In this document: positions 34,181 to 47,185 of the stretch, one piece after another
Layout of the letters: each line of letters starts with the position of its first letter
Numbering within the stretch: the first letter of the stretch is position 1
Source of the DNA: Xenopus tropicalis
Lineage: Eukaryota > Chordata > Amphibia > Anura > Pipidae
Length of the DNA: 64,000 nt
Assembly (NCBI RefSeq): GCF_000004195.4
Contig: NC_030678.2
Span: forward strand, 32,402,201 to 32,466,200
Direction: 5' to 3'
The notes under the pieces: generated by a model
Databases searched by the model: none
What the model saw: only the letters and a program-made list of their open reading frames with translations
What the model was told of the DNA's origin: nothing
Translations under genes and position numbers: made by a program

Positions 34181-37100
34181 ATAAGGTTATGTAGGTTTGC
34201 CCGTATCTAAACCCATAAAAACTATTTAGCTTGTACTGGTTAAATTATATTAGAAAAATAAAAGCAAACATCTTACCAGTTGCTATGGGTTACTAGGTAA
34301 GACTACAGTTAATCCTATTTTACTACATAATCCCCTAAAACAGAGTTATCCAGAAAAAAATGTGTGTGTTTTTGCAAAGCTGTATAGTTATTACTATCAC
34401 CACCCAATATAAAGATCATTTTCAAAAAACATTTCAGAGCTTCATACAATTTTGGCAGAAGTTAAAAGGGCCAAGTGCAGTCGGTTTGCATCTGAATTCC
34501 CAGAATCCTTGCCTGTAGTTAGGCCAAGCATGTGACAGTATGATTAATGGGGGATCATTGAGGAATGTTTAGATTTCGTAAAAACGAGGTGACAACTTGA
34601 AACTTAACAAGATGTTTTGTTTTTGTTTATCCAAGAACCTCTGAAAGATCAGTCTCTCTCATGTGTGCAATGGACGTGTTTGGAACGAGATTTGCCAAAC
34701 TGTGAGATATATATTCTTTACTTTAAAGGGAGAAATGTGAGATGGAGACAATACCAGGCTTTATTTGGTATATATTGTATGAGTGATGCAGAGAGATGTA
34801 TGTAGATAGCTGGGTTGCTGGTGTTGATCCCAAATAAAGTGTATCCCTCATAGGGTGCTCCATCCGTTACTTGTTCTATCATTTGCACTACTTGGATGAG
34901 ATTAGGCAGCTCTAACTCTATTTCTTGACAATGGAACATCCCAACCACTCCTATATTCTTATTCCAGGGAATATGTCCACCAGTAGCTCCCATCCTTGTC
35001 TCTTCTTTAGCTGAACTACATGGACTGGGGGCACTCAATAAATATAATCATTGTATACAATCCTTGCACCAATTACTAGGGTAGTTTTCTGACTTCTCTA
35101 TCCAGCTACATTACTGTGCTGCCCAAAAGGATCACATATAATTATTTACAATCCCTTAGGACAATGGCACACGGGGGTGATCCCCAATTTTGTAGATGGC
35201 TAGTTTTCAAAGGTCTGAAGTCTGGACCAGATTCTGCCTTGATTGACATGGAATCGAGCAACATCTCAGCCCCACCCCTTGATGCCACTGCCCGTTCCCC
35301 TGACATCGCCTGCCTGCCCCTAACGTCATCCACCAAGCCCCATGTCTTCAAGGGGGCAAAAGTGCCAACCCTAGAATGGTTGGGAAATGGTTCATGCTAC
35401 AAGCTAAAGCTAGGGTTGCCACCTTTCTGTGAGAATAACTAATAATAGATGTGATGTTAATGGGCATATTAGGGTCAATTGGGCAGAGTAGGGAAGAAAA
35501 GGATGAGCTGGAATCAAGGAGGATCAAGGGCAGAATGACAGGTAATTCCAAATTTACCTGCAAATACATTTTTTTAAATTCTAGCCCCAGCCTTGGTTGA
35601 TATTTTACTGGCTGGGCCAATGAAATACTGCAAATACAGATACATAGGGAGCACTACTCACACTCCATATGTGCTTATACTCACAGTGCTGCTGTTCCCA
35701 GACATACGGACATGTCACTGTCACCATCACACTGTTTACTCCAAATAAAGGGTTCTCAGCTCTTACTGAGCCAGATTTGCCACAAAAAGAACAACGTTTT
35801 GAAGGGTATGCACCTCTGTTTGAGGCGAGTGCTAAGAACCCTTTATCTGGAGTAACCAGTGGCATATTGGCGCAGTGGTAGCCATAACTAAAGGGGACCA
35901 TGAGCAAATGCTAGACTGCAACATGTCAGTAAAGCCAAAGGAGCATCCTAGCATGTTTCATGATAACATGGCCACACAAACGATTCCCTTATCAGAACTG
36001 CACAGCTGCTCATATTGTCATTACTAACTTGTTGAAAGCACCCCACCAATGAGCAGGTGGGGGTTTTGGCGGATGCTGGTGGTGGGTGTCATTGAGCATC
36101 TATAACTTTTAGCCCAAATTTGGTAACTACAGTCACGTCACTCGCCTAAACCTGCATATTAGAAGTCGCCTTAGTGTTCCACCACCTGTACAAACCTAGC
36201 CTTGCACCTTTACATGGCTGAACTTTTATTCCCACCATCTTAGGAAGCTATTTTTAAATGCTGGCGGATTCGGAGAATTGTTGTTTAACAACATCTGGAA
36301 GCTGCATGTGGGCTATCACTGTCATTATGAACCTGCCTCAGGACAGGGACACGAATGCAAGAGACAAGCACACAATGTGTAGGGTTAATGATGTGCGCAT
36401 GGGATACGACTCCATGTACAGGGATGGGGAAGGTCGTCTTTAAAGCATGGGAAAAAAAGCTGTGAAAACAAATACATTTTTGCAAATATTTCTTATTCCA
36501 AATACCGCGTGCCGCTATTAGGATTATCTGTTTATTTTTTTATTCATCTTTCGTGTATACAGTGAATAGTGGTGTTACAGAATCTTTGGAGACCACACAG
36601 ATGGTCAATATATGAGCCTACTGTACATAGGTCTTTGCTCAAATCACATGCTTGTGTATGCCTGTGTGTGCAGTTATCTGTGTGTGTGTCCCTAGATTGT
36701 ACTTCTAAAGTCTAAAGTGCATAGTTCACATGATCTCAGTGCTGTTCTAATGATCAGTCCTACAGTTTTCATTCATGTAGCCCTATTTACACTTTATATT
36801 TATATTATATGTGTGTATGTGCATGTATGTATGTGTATGTGCTGGTGTATGCAGTTGGATGTTTTTGTATGTGTGCATGCGTGTGTTGTTCCTTAGTCTC
36901 TACGTTATACTGTACATCATTGTGACATCAACAACCCCCAGACTGAGCTGTTTGGGGTCAGCAGATATTGGATCCAATATCATTTTATATAATGATACAA
37001 TGTATATACACACAGCATGTGTGTGTTTGTGTAACAAATTTGTTGTGCAATTTGTGTTGGGTGCAGTGAAGGATAAGGTTGCAAACGTGCCAACTGGGTG

Positions 37101-38599
37101 TTTTCTTTTTTTCAAGCAAAATTTCCAGTCCCCGAGCGCTATATAAAGCGTTATAATCATAGTCAAGAGCTATTTTAGTGTCCTGATGCTCTTTGCCATT
37201 TCCTTTCCATTACAGATAAATAACAAAGGTCTCCTACCAGCTAAAATAACTAGGTTTTTGTAAACTGGAATTATTAACCCTTAAAGTACAACCTGAAATG
37301 TTACACATAAGAGATAGGAAATAAAGGCAGGGAGGAGACACCAGAGCAGATAATGGGTGATTCCTATAGATTGTTGGCTTGTGCGTGCATTACCAACAGT
37401 GAATCTGCCGTTTTCAGCCCAAGGTATGAGATGAGCAAAAATTCAGTATTTACATACAATGAATTAATAATCTGTCATAACATAATTATTGGAACATTAC
37501 AGGCTGAACAATGAAATCGCACTTTTCTCGGTGGCCCTAATAAATAAGAGCCTCCACATGTTTATTTTCCAGCAAGTCGACCGTTTAGCACTGCATGTTA
37601 TGATGGCTAAATCTGGTTGTGCATTAAACTCAGAAAGGATAAAACAATATTTATGAAAATGTCTGTACCTCATGTATATTTTAATATAAAAGGGCTTCTT
37701 CACAAACTCAAGTGCAAAAGGATAAAATGGATGTGAAAATGTGCACCTTCCACTGAGGTTATTGCACCAACCAATGCGCACTCCTGCGGCGAGCACCAAT
37801 GCTTGCTATTATAAAATACAAGTGCAAAGTACAGGCCCAATGAACACAAGGAAGCCCTGGAATAAATAACTACTTGGTTTTAATTCGCAAGAAGCACTGC
37901 TTTGGTAAATGAGCCCTAAAGAACCAGTTTAGCAGAGTTCTCAGTAAGCAATAAGTAAAAAGAAGAGATTCAGCCGCCTAATCTGGCAATACTGTAGTCA
38001 TGCCTTGAATGGACTTTACTGGTTTGATGCCACCTAGTGGGGATGAATTAGCTTTGAATTAAGGGCACCATGCAGATATGGCTGTCACCTTTTCTGGGAA
38101 CAAAATCCAGCCTTTCATCCAGGTGGCAACCCTACAAGCAAAGTCCAATTCAAAAACTGGTGCCCATCTAAATGCTGCTCACACAAGGTACTTGCATTAA
38201 TACCAGGGCTGGAGCTAGGGGTAGGCAGAAAAGGTATGTGCCAAGAGTGCTAGACATGTTCTGCCTGGCTACCCTAGGTCCGACCCAACAGTGAGTGGGA
38301 AAGTTCAGATCCAGGAGAAAAACATTTCTTGCTGAACGGGAAAAGTGATGATGAGTTGGGGGGATAGGGGCTTTGATGTCATCACCTGGGGGGGGTTCGG
38401 ATGGCTCAGTACGTGCTCCTCTAAACTTAAGCCTTTTGCTAAAATGCTGGTTTGCTCCATAAAGATCAAGGTCCAAAGTACAGTTGCAAATATGCCCTTT
38501 AATTGACACCTTGCATGCATTTCCAGCCCAAACTACTTGTCTTGGGTCAATTTAACTAATCAGAACTAGGATCACAGTAGCATGGGCTACAACGTCTCC
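34181..38599. other. Intergenic, no gene recognised; scattered repeat remnants
   Basis: About 4.4 kb without an assignable gene. A 106-codon minus-strand frame (34718-35038, including ELELPNLIQVVQMIEQVTDG) is protein-like in composition but matches nothing I know. 35410-35610 carries a GGGTTGCCACCTTTCTG repeat remnant. 36790-36880 is TG/TATG-rich microsatellite DNA. 37900-37920 ends in GGTAAATGAGCCCTA, a palindromic-MITE-type end. Confidence 0.4.
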
Positions 38600-41395
38600 T
38601 GGGCCCCAGCATAGAGTGGATATCACAAGATGGCGGCACGTGTATATCACGAGGCTCAGTGTCAGTTTTTGCAGGATAGCAGTATTATTTCTGCTCATTT
38701 CGGGTCTATTCGTTCAGAACTGTTTTTCTTTAACATTCTACACCCGACAACAGCTTTTGGATATCGGGTTACAAAATGATGGTCTTATTTGTAACCTCTG
38801 TTTCATTCCTGAGATCAGAAGAACATTCCACGCTATGCAGACTACTCGTCAGGCTGGAAGTGTTCGCAGGCAGCAGAGAGACCAAACAAAAGCGCGGGAG
38901 ACGAGGAGGGTCAAGAGTTAAGCTAAAGTTAACACTATACCGGCATTCTCTACCCAGTATTTTTCTCGCTAATGTGCAGTCATAGGCGAATAAAATGGAT
39001 GAGTTACTGCTCAGGATTACCTACAACAAGAGACTCATGCATTGTAATGTATTACATTAGTAAAGTAATAGTATTTACAGAGACATGGTTACACAGCGGA
39101 GTACCTGATAAAGATATTGAGCTAGCCGGATGTTACACTCTCTCCGAGTGGAGAGAATAGCAGGTGACTCCGGTAAGACAAAAGGTGGAGGACTGTGTAT
39201 TTACATTAATACGGCTTGGTGTACGAATTCTCTCATTGTTGATAGACAAGTGCAGACCATTCTATCTGCCCAGGGAGTTTACTTCTATAATTATAACTGC
39301 TGCTTATATTCCCCCGGATGCTGATGCTAAATCCTCTATGAAAGGACTACATGCAGCTATTAGTAAACAACAAACTGTTCATCCAGAGGCTGTATTTATT
39401 GTGCCGGGCGACTTTAATCACTCCAACCTCAAGACAGTGCTTCCCAAATTTTACCAACATATCTCCTGCAATACGAGAGGGGATACAATTTTGGATCAGG
39501 TCTATACAAACATTGCTGGAGCCTATATGGCAACCTCCCTCCCCCATTTGGGACAGTCTGATCATCTTTCTCACTCCTAAATACACACCACTTATTAACT
39601 GTGTGAAGCCATTAGTAAAAACCATCAAAGTGAGGCCAGTGGGGGTAGATTCAGTACTCCAGGAAAGGTTTGAAAATACAGACTGGAGTAGGTTTGCCTC
39701 TCAGGCAACTTGCGGTTCACTTATAAATGTTGATTCATATACTCATTAAGTATTGGAATATATTAACATCACAATTAACAGTGTTACCACGGAGAGAGAG
39801 ATTGTTACATACCCCAATCGGAAACCATGGATGAACAGGGAAGTGCGATTGTTGCTAAAGGCACGTGATAGTGATGATGCACAGGCTTACAGCACGTCCA
39901 ACCTGAAGAAGGGTATTAAGAAGGCTAAGCATGAATACAAGCTGAAGGTAGAGGATCATTTTGTCAACTCCAACTCCCGACGTATGTGGCAGGGCATTCA
40001 GGTCATTACAGATTATAAGCCCAGCAATTCTATGTCGACAGTCATTAATGTGTCCATCCCAGACGAGCTAAATGACTTCTATTTGATAAGGTCAACTTGG
40101 AAAAGGCTGCTAAAATTGATCACTCTGCTGACCATCACACCCTTACATTCACACTTACAGATGTTCAAAATGCATTAAGATGAATCAATACACGTAAGGC
40201 TGCTGGCCCTGATGGTATTTCTGGACGTGTGCTCAGAGTATGTGCCGAGCAGCTCGCTGGGGTCTTTACTGATATCTTTAATCTGTCCCCGGCCCAAGCA
40301 GTAGTACCAGCAAGTTTTAAGACCACCTTCATAGTGCCAGTGCCAAAACCCTCCTCTCCGACATGCTTGAATGACTTCCGCCCTGTGGCACTATAGTTAT
40401 GAAGTGCTTCGAGTGGTTGGTCTTAGCACACCTCAAGAATTGTCTTGTTTATTTGATCCTTATCAATTTGCCTACCATAGCAATAGTAGTACAGAGGATG
40501 CTGTATCCACTGAGCCGCATTGTGTGCTTTCTCATCTGGATAACAAGAATAAATATACAAGAATACTGTTTGTTGATTTTAGTTCAGCATTCAATACTCA
40601 TGTCCCCTACAAGTTAATCACTAAACTTGGGGATCTGGGTATTGCTGCCTCCCTCTGTAATTGGATCATGGACTTTTTGACAAATAGACCCCAGCTTGTT
40701 AAGTCTGGCCACAACTGCACTATCACATTAATTACAGGTGTGCCTCAGGGTTGTGTGTTGAGCCCATTCCTCTATTCCCTCTTTACCCATGACTGCAAGC
40801 CCATGTATGGATCTAACTCTATTGTTAAATTCAGATGACACCACGGTGATTGGACTCATTAGTAACAACGAGTCTGATTACAGGGCAGAGGTACAGCATT
40901 TAGCTGCTTGGTGTGCCGACAATAATTTGCTCCTCAACACTAGTAAAACCAAGGAGCTTATTGTGGACTTCAGGAAGGAGAAGGGCGACACACATGAACC
41001 CATTCACATCAATGGCATGTCTGTTGAGCGAGTTTCCAGCTTCAGGTTCCTGGGGATACATATCTCAGAGAACTTGTCATGGACAGTTAACACCTCTAGT
41101 CTTGTTAAGAAGGCCCATTGGCGACTCTTCTTCTTGAGGATCAGCTGTCCGTTGACATCCTGGGAAATTTCTACCACGGTGTGATTGAGAGCATCCTAAC
41201 TAACTGTATTACAGTTTGGTGTGGGAATTGCTCTGTTACTGATCATAAGCAATTGCAGCGGGTGATGAAAATTGCTCAGCACATCGCTGGGATTCCACTA
41301 CCTGCTATTGAGGACGTCCAGAAGAAGCGATGTCTACATCGGGCTCGCAATATTCTTAGGGACCCCTTTCCTTATTGAACTCTGTTCCTCATTGT
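38600..41395 (+). pseudogene. Non-LTR retrotransposon (LINE), nearly full-length, broken
   Basis: A retrotransposon polyprotein with endonuclease then reverse transcriptase, needed for target-primed insertion. Visible in order: an N-terminal stretch with FYTRQQLLDIG; endonuclease motifs FTETWLHSGVPD, GGGLCIYINTAW, PGDFNHSNLKTVLPKF and LGQSDHLS; RT motifs [43 protein letters not shown] (catalytic Asp), GVPQGCVLSPFLYSLFTHDC and DDTTVIGL (catalytic Asp pair, 40834-40839); then thumb and C-terminal pieces SSFRFLGIHIS and GVIESILTNCITVWCGN. Many frameshifts interrupt it, one just before the catalytic Asp pair. The style resembles Rex1/L2-type LINEs of fish and frogs; the clade is my inference. A T2-like MITE begins 13 bp downstream. 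Confidence 0.88.
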
Positions 41396-41407
41396 ACTTC
41401 TACGCTT

Positions 41408-41832
41408 TTAAAGGAACAGTAACACTAAAAAATGAAAGAGCTTTAAAGTAATAAAAATATAATGCACTGCTGCCCTGCACTGGTAAAACTGGTGTGTTTG
41501 CTACAGTAACACTACAATAATTTATATAATAAGCTGCTGTGTAGCCACGGGGGCAGCCATTCAAGCTAGAAAAAAGGAGAAAAGGCACAGGTTACATAGC
41601 AGATAACAGATAAGCTCTGTGGAATACAATAGTGTTTTATCTGTTATCTGCTATGTGCCTGTGCCTTTTCTCCTTTGAATGGCTGCCTCCATGGCTACAT
41701 AGCAGCTTATTTATATAAATTATAGTAGACTTTCTGAAGTAAACACACAACTTTTACCAGTGCAGGGCAGCAGCACATTATATTTTAGTTACTTTTATAC
41801 ACTTTCATTTTTTGGTGTTACTGTTCCTTTAA
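41408..41832. mobile_element. T2-like MITE, nearly palindromic, complete
   Basis: TTAA at 41408-41411 and 41829-41832. The ends TTAAAGGAACAGTAACACTA and GGTGTTACTGTTCCTTTAA match. Long complementary arms include CCCTGCACTGGTAAAACT and TATCTGCTATGTGCCTGTGCC. It shares its whole plan with 53541-53968. Confidence 0.9.
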
Positions 41833-42988
41833 AGGACCATGAATGTATTTAAATGCAATACCATTATCTATGTAAATAATTTATATCAACTCCATTGTAC
41901 TAATTGTACCGTGTGATATATTGATATACTGTATATATAGCACTACTGCTTTTTTTTATGGCATGCCCATACCCTCCTTGATTGCAGATTCTTATATCAC
42001 ACTCCAAATGTGTGCAAATCTCATAACATGCATATTTTTGTACCTGATATCTAACACAATATTCTGTGGAGGTTTGTGGCTTCAATAATTACAAAGAAAG
42101 TGTGTGTGTGTCTGTGTGGGGGGGGAGGGGGTGCCATATTTTGGGTAGAACATATGGCAGAATGCACCAAAATGTTGCACTAGCCATGTAAACAAGCCCT
42201 TATATCTTTAATTCATGAAATACTCAACTAACATTCAACAAGTACTTAGCCAAGCAAAGTTGCATGCAGGTTGCCACGCAGTTTATTCTATTGGGAGGGA
42301 TCTCTTTCCTCTTATCTTTTAATACATATTGGGTTGTGTAATAAGAGCTGGCAAGCTTGCACCAGGTCTCGTCAACTATAGCAACCAGTAAGCAGGTAGC
42401 ATTTACTTGTCTGTTTAAATGCCAACAATCTTAGTGCGCTTATGTTTAAATGATTTTTCAGTAGACTTAAAAGAATACTGTCAAGGGAAAACATGTTTTT
42501 TTCAAAATGCATCAGTTAATAGAGCTTCTCCAGCAGAATCCTGCATTGAAATCAATTTATCAAAAAGTCACAACCACGTGATATATGCTCTGATTAACTT
42601 CAGAGTTGGAGTGATATCGCCCCCCCCCCCCTCCCAGCAACCGATCAGCAGAACAATGGGAAGGGAGCAAGATAGCAGCTCCCAGTAGGTATCAGAATAG
42701 CACTCAATAGTAAGAAATCCAAGTCCGGCTTGGGACTCCTCCAGTTACATGGGAGTAGGAGAAACAATAGGTTACCTGAAAGTAGTTCTAATGTGTAGCG
42801 CTGGCTCCTTCTGAAAGCTCAGACTCAGATACAATGCACTGAGATGGCACCTACACACCAATATTACAGCTAAAAAAATACATTCGTTGGTTTGAGAGTA
42901 AAATTTTAAATGGTAGAGTGAATTATTTGCCATGTAAACAGTGTAATTTAAAAATAAAAAGTACACCATAAAAATCATGACTGTATCT
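41833..42988. other. Intergenic; MITE fragment near 42320-42430
   Basis: GTAATAAGAGCTGGCAAG... AGCAACCAGTAAGCAGGTAGC at 42320-42400 is a piece of the small palindromic family at 11979-12121. A TG/G-rich run lies at 42099-42130 and a C run at about 42620-42631. No gene. Confidence 0.5.
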
Positions 42989-43074
42989 AAGGTTTGGAGA
43001 TTCAAATTAGGAAAAGACCTCTTATCTGGAAAACCCCAGGTCCCAAGCATTCTGGATAACAAGTCCCATACCTG
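42989..43074 (+). mobile_element. TA-flanked MITE, right-end fragment
   Basis: AAGGTTTGGAGATTCAAATTAGG ... CCAGGTCCCAAGCATTCTGG ... GTCCCATACCTG is the terminal third of the family seen complete at 43694-44020. Confidence 0.75.
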
Positions 43075-43693
43075 CCTCTGATTATAGAACCGTGCACCAG
43101 TGACAGCTGCCAAATACCCCCCATTGCTGCTTCTGTAATGGGACAAGGTGAGAATTTTGCATTTGTAACAAAAACCCTGGAAAGTGGAAAAATGTACTCT
43201 ATAAAAAGAAACAAAAAACCTTCTGTAAGTTTATGGTCTTTAGAAACTATGAATGATAATGGGCTAGGTGAACTGTTTCAGATGTTGTTTTCCAGATGTG
43301 TCAAAGTATATAAATTGCCTTGTGGTTCTATATGTGTATGATGTGATTTTTCAGGCATTCAAGTGCAGGCATACCTAAGGTGGAATTCCATCACAGCTGC
43401 TGTTTGTTATTACGGGCACGTGTTATAGAGACCCGAGCAGAGAAATGACATGTAGGCAGATCTGATATTGTTAAACAAACACACGTGACAAACTCAAGAA
43501 CTGCCTGTTGTTGGCTTATGTCTAGCAGAGAGGCTGGTAGCTGCTACCTGTAGTTGGCTAGATGTGCTGTACTGATGCTATGGGCAAGGGCAGCCAGCTA
43601 CAATTAGCAGCTACTAATCTCACCAAGGGGATTTCACTGCTGTGTGACCAGGATGTCAAGGGATGTCTACCCAAACAAGGGCCAACAGAAGTA
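43075..43693. other. Intergenic, no gene recognised
   Basis: No coding or repeat signature noted. Confidence 0.4.
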
Positions 43694-44020
43694 CAGGTAT
43701 GGGATCCCTTATCTGGAAACCCGTTATCCAGAAAGCTCCAAATTACAGAAAGCCCGTCTCCCATAGACTCCATTTTAATCAAATAAGTCAGAATTTTAAA
43801 ACTGATTTCCTTTATCTCTGTAGAAATAAAACAGTACCTGTAATTGATCCCAACTAAGATATAATAATCCCTTATTGGATGCAAAACAATCCTATTGGGT
43901 TTAATTAATGTTTTATTGATTTTTTAGTAGACTTAAGGTATGGAGATCCAAATTACGGAAAGACCCCTTTTCCAGAATACCCTTGGTCCCAAGCATTCTG
44001 CATAACAGGTCCTATATCTG
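43694..44020 (+). mobile_element. TA-flanked MITE, complete
   Basis: CAGGTATGGGATCCCTTATC to GGTCCTATATCTG, with TA at 43692-43693 and 44021-44022. It is close to 28806-29121 and has the 113-bp block once. Confidence 0.9.
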
Positions 44021-44035
44021 TACTTTGAAAAGGGA

Positions 44036-44345
44036 GGCTCACCTTAAAGTTAACTTTTAGTATATAATAGATTGGGTAAATCTTCCAAAACATTTTAACT
44101 GGTGTTTAATTTTTTATTATTTATAGTTTATAAATGATTTGATTTCCACTTCTAACTCTTTCCAGCTTTCAAATGGGGCTCACTGACCCTAGAAGCCAAT
44201 AGAACTATTGCTCTTTTGGCTACAATTTTAATAGTTACTGTTATTTTTTATTACTTATCTTTCTATTCTGGCCTCTCCTAGTTATATTCCATCCTCTAAT
44301 TCAACCCACTGCCAGGATGCTAGGAAAATTTGGTCCCTAGCAACC
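44036..44345 (-). mobile_element. T2-like MITE (GGTTCAC family), inverted, truncated
   Basis: GCTCACCTTAAAGTTAACTT, CTTTCAAATGGGGCTCACTG and CCTAGCAACCAGATA are the complement of the body of 6673-7070 and 33780-34180. Confidence 0.75.
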
Positions 44346-44789
44346 AGATAAGTACTACATTATTTATAATTGCAATAGCCTTTGAAAGCATTATCTGCCT
44401 GCCCTTTACAATGATCTCCATGGCTTGCCTAACTATGGGAACAACGTAGCAGATATCAGCTCTCCTACAGCTGAGAAGACTCTAATTCCTGCTGAATACT
44501 GATATTATGATAAAACCAGTGAGAATAAACAGTGGAGGGAATTGAAACAAATATATTTAAAAACAACAACAAGGGCAATGTAAATGTAAATGAATGTACA
44601 GTTGCTTAGAATTACTTTTCATTATGTAAAAAAAAATTGTATTATATCTGTGACATTTCCTTTGAAGGATTACTCCACCTTCACAAAATTTCTATTTGTT
44701 TAATTTACTGTTTTTTTTGTAATTAACTTTTTACAAACTAATAAGCTTAGTTACCCCCTCTCATGCTTCCCACTAACAGCTCCCTTGGA
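44346..44789. other. Intergenic, no gene recognised
   Basis: A CCTTTGAAGGATTACTCCACC motif near 44660 looks like a decayed T2-type end. No gene. Confidence 0.4.
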
Positions 44790-45068
44790 CCGTCTCGGCA
44801 GCTTATCGGCCCGTGTAGGGGTAGAAACGAGCGGGCTGGCCTGAAATTGGCCAGATATCGATCGGCCAGGCTAGAAAATCCAGTCGGATCGGGGATGCGG
44901 CCCCCGAACCAACTGCCCCATTGCTGCCTACATAATCGGATTATTTATTTTTTAACTTCAAGCTCCCAGATTTCGCCCACCCGTAGGTGGGGATATCGGG
45001 GGAAGATCCGCTCGCTTGGCGACCTTGCCAAGCGAGCGGATCTTACCGTGTATGGGGACCTTTAGCAA
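44790..45068. mobile_element. Palindromic MITE with ACCGTGTATGGGGACCTTTAG right end
   Basis: The right end complements CTAAAGGTCCCCATACACGG, a variant of the 'GGCCATACAC' terminus. Internal arms GATCCGCTCGCTTGGC and GCCAAGCGAGCGGATC pair exactly (45006-45042). The left end (GGCCCGTGTAGGGGTAG) is decayed. Confidence 0.65.
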
Positions 45069-47060
45069 CCCTGGTTGCTGACTTTCTAAATTGTTACAAT
45101 TTAATGCATTAGTTGCTACAATTAGTTGCAACAGCCCAAATCCACCCCTGCCACCTCCCATTCACTTGAATGGGTGATGCCTGACTGCACCATTTCAGAA
45201 GCTTTTCATTCCAAAAAAGCTGTAGTGAATGTACCATAGCTAAAATGCATTGAAGTGTAAAGACAACACACAAGCAAATAAGAGCTTGCTTAGTAAATAT
45301 TGGGTAGATAGGGTTAACTTCTCTCTATCGAAATGATGGTCAATGGGAAACACAGAAAGAAAGGTATTTACATGTGGACTCCCACAAGCAAGATGTATCC
45401 ATGGCCTCCTCTGGCCACTGTGTACCTTGTACTACTGGGGTACACTATAACAGAATTTCATGAAGCATTGATATTAGTTTTAGATGTTGCAGTGGCCAAT
45501 CTCAATTCAATCATCTCAGTTCCATCAGTTGGCTGGAAACAAATAGATAAGTGCTGTTCGGCCATCTGTGTGGATGACCAAATTTCAAAATATGCAGTTC
45601 TTTGACTTGCAGGTCAGAAGAGTTGACTATTAGAAGGGGCCTTGTTCTCTGGGCCCAACCAGCTGATTACTGGCACCAGTATAGGCTCACTACCCCTCCC
45701 TAATCAGTATCTGAGCAGGATTCCCATTAGGCATACTGTAAAATCTCTTGGCTAAAGACCTTTTGGAATTGGGTTCTGTGGACCGCTGATCTGCACAATC
45801 TCATCTACACAATCCAATCTGCACTCAATTTGATGGAATTACTTGGGAATGGGATTTATTTACTGAATATGATTGAAAGGAGAAAACGAACTCTGAAGGT
45901 AAACTGTAAACAGAGTGTGGCACATGGGGCATTTTGACTGCCACTATGCTTTAGAGGAAAACTTGTGGTCTAAGCTCCCAAACCACCACTGCTTTTACAG
46001 GATATTGCTCGGAAGTTGCCCTTTCTACCTTCTAAGCAATGGTGGGCTTCAGTGGTGTATCTACCATAAATCAGACTTCAGGAGGAGGCAACCTAGGGGT
46101 TAAGGGGGGGGGGGTTCCTGGGCAAATAATGTTACACCACTGTTGGTCTGACAAGTGACTTAAGGTCCTGTATATATTGAACCCCAAGCTATCAGCAATT
46201 GCACTTAGCCTATTGAAATGACCCTACAAAACCACCAGTTAAATACCACTGAAAACAAGGTCTTTAGGGAACATCTTTCTCAAGCAATGGTGAAAACTCG
46301 TTTTTAGCTTTTTTCATCTTAGTGAGTTCTGCCTCATGATTTGTGTCACATAGTGAAAGCCATTACACTGATTGTGTTTGTCAGCCTAGCCATGGAGCAC
46401 AAGCAGACAGAATACGTACAGTACATGACTCACTGCTCTATGGGCTGAGCTTTAGCCCCTCTGCTCCACAACAAGGGGTACCCCAGAGCCTGGAGTGGAT
46501 TTCCTGATTCTCCTGCAGTTTATGATGTCATTTGGATTCATACCTTCCGTATCTCTGCTAGTGATGCTCTGCCTCCCTCTAGACTTTGGGTTTAAGTAAT
46601 ATGATTTATACAGCTGTTTCCAATGTTCCCATAAGGCCAGGCAAGAGGTCCCTTCCAAACCCAGTATTTTCTTTGTGATAAAATCGCTTAAATCAACACT
46701 GACACCAAGTAACTTACCCATGTTTAACACAATGTGTAATATTTAGCAGAATTGCTTTACTCTAATATATAACCATGTTTTATGGACCGTATCTTTTTAT
46801 CTGAGTTTCTATACTTTAGTGCTTAGAATGCCTTCTTGTGCAGAAACACAGGGAACATAATATAGTATTGTAGGCATACATGTATTGTGGCCTAAAGAAA
46901 AAGCTAATTTTATATAAAGGATCCAGTGAACATAGAGGAATGAACTCACCACATGAGACAGGGGGGGCAGGCGCATATGCCCCGGACCTTCAGCTTAAGG
47001 GAGGTTGCACTTCATAGTTTAACTGGACCATAACAGAAGCAGATAAAAAGGGTGTTTATT
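45069..47060. other. Intergenic, no gene recognised
   Basis: A G homopolymer lies at about 46105-46113. A minus-strand frame at 46452-46730 (beginning MLNMGKLLGVSVDLSDFITK) is protein-like but has no family or splice support. Confidence 0.4.
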
Positions 47061-47061
47061 T

Positions 47062-47185
47062 AACCGCAACAAGTCTCCCTTGTCGATTAATCTCCCCCCA
47101 ATGCCACCCCACCGGCTAGAATGTAAATCGCCGGTGGGATGGCACACAAGGCGCCCCGATTTGCCAAAGTCACCTTGAGAGGAAG
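47062..47185. mobile_element. Harbinger-like palindromic MITE fragment
   Basis: GATTAATCTCCCCCCAATGCC, CACCGGCTAGAATGTAAATCG and CACCTTGAGAGGA are inner blocks of the family at 481 and 48770. Both termini are missing. Confidence 0.6.

Noticed and set aside
35864..35885. TTGGCGCAGTGGTAGCC, which resembles a tRNA A box
   Set aside because: No B box (GGTTCGA-type) follows and no cloverleaf can be drawn; GGCAGTTAGCGGTAGAATC near 27832 fails for the same reason.
46452..46730. 92-codon minus-strand frame beginning MLNMGKLLGVSVDLSD
   Set aside because: Protein-like in places but without any known family, poly(A) signal or splice sites; too weak to call a gene.
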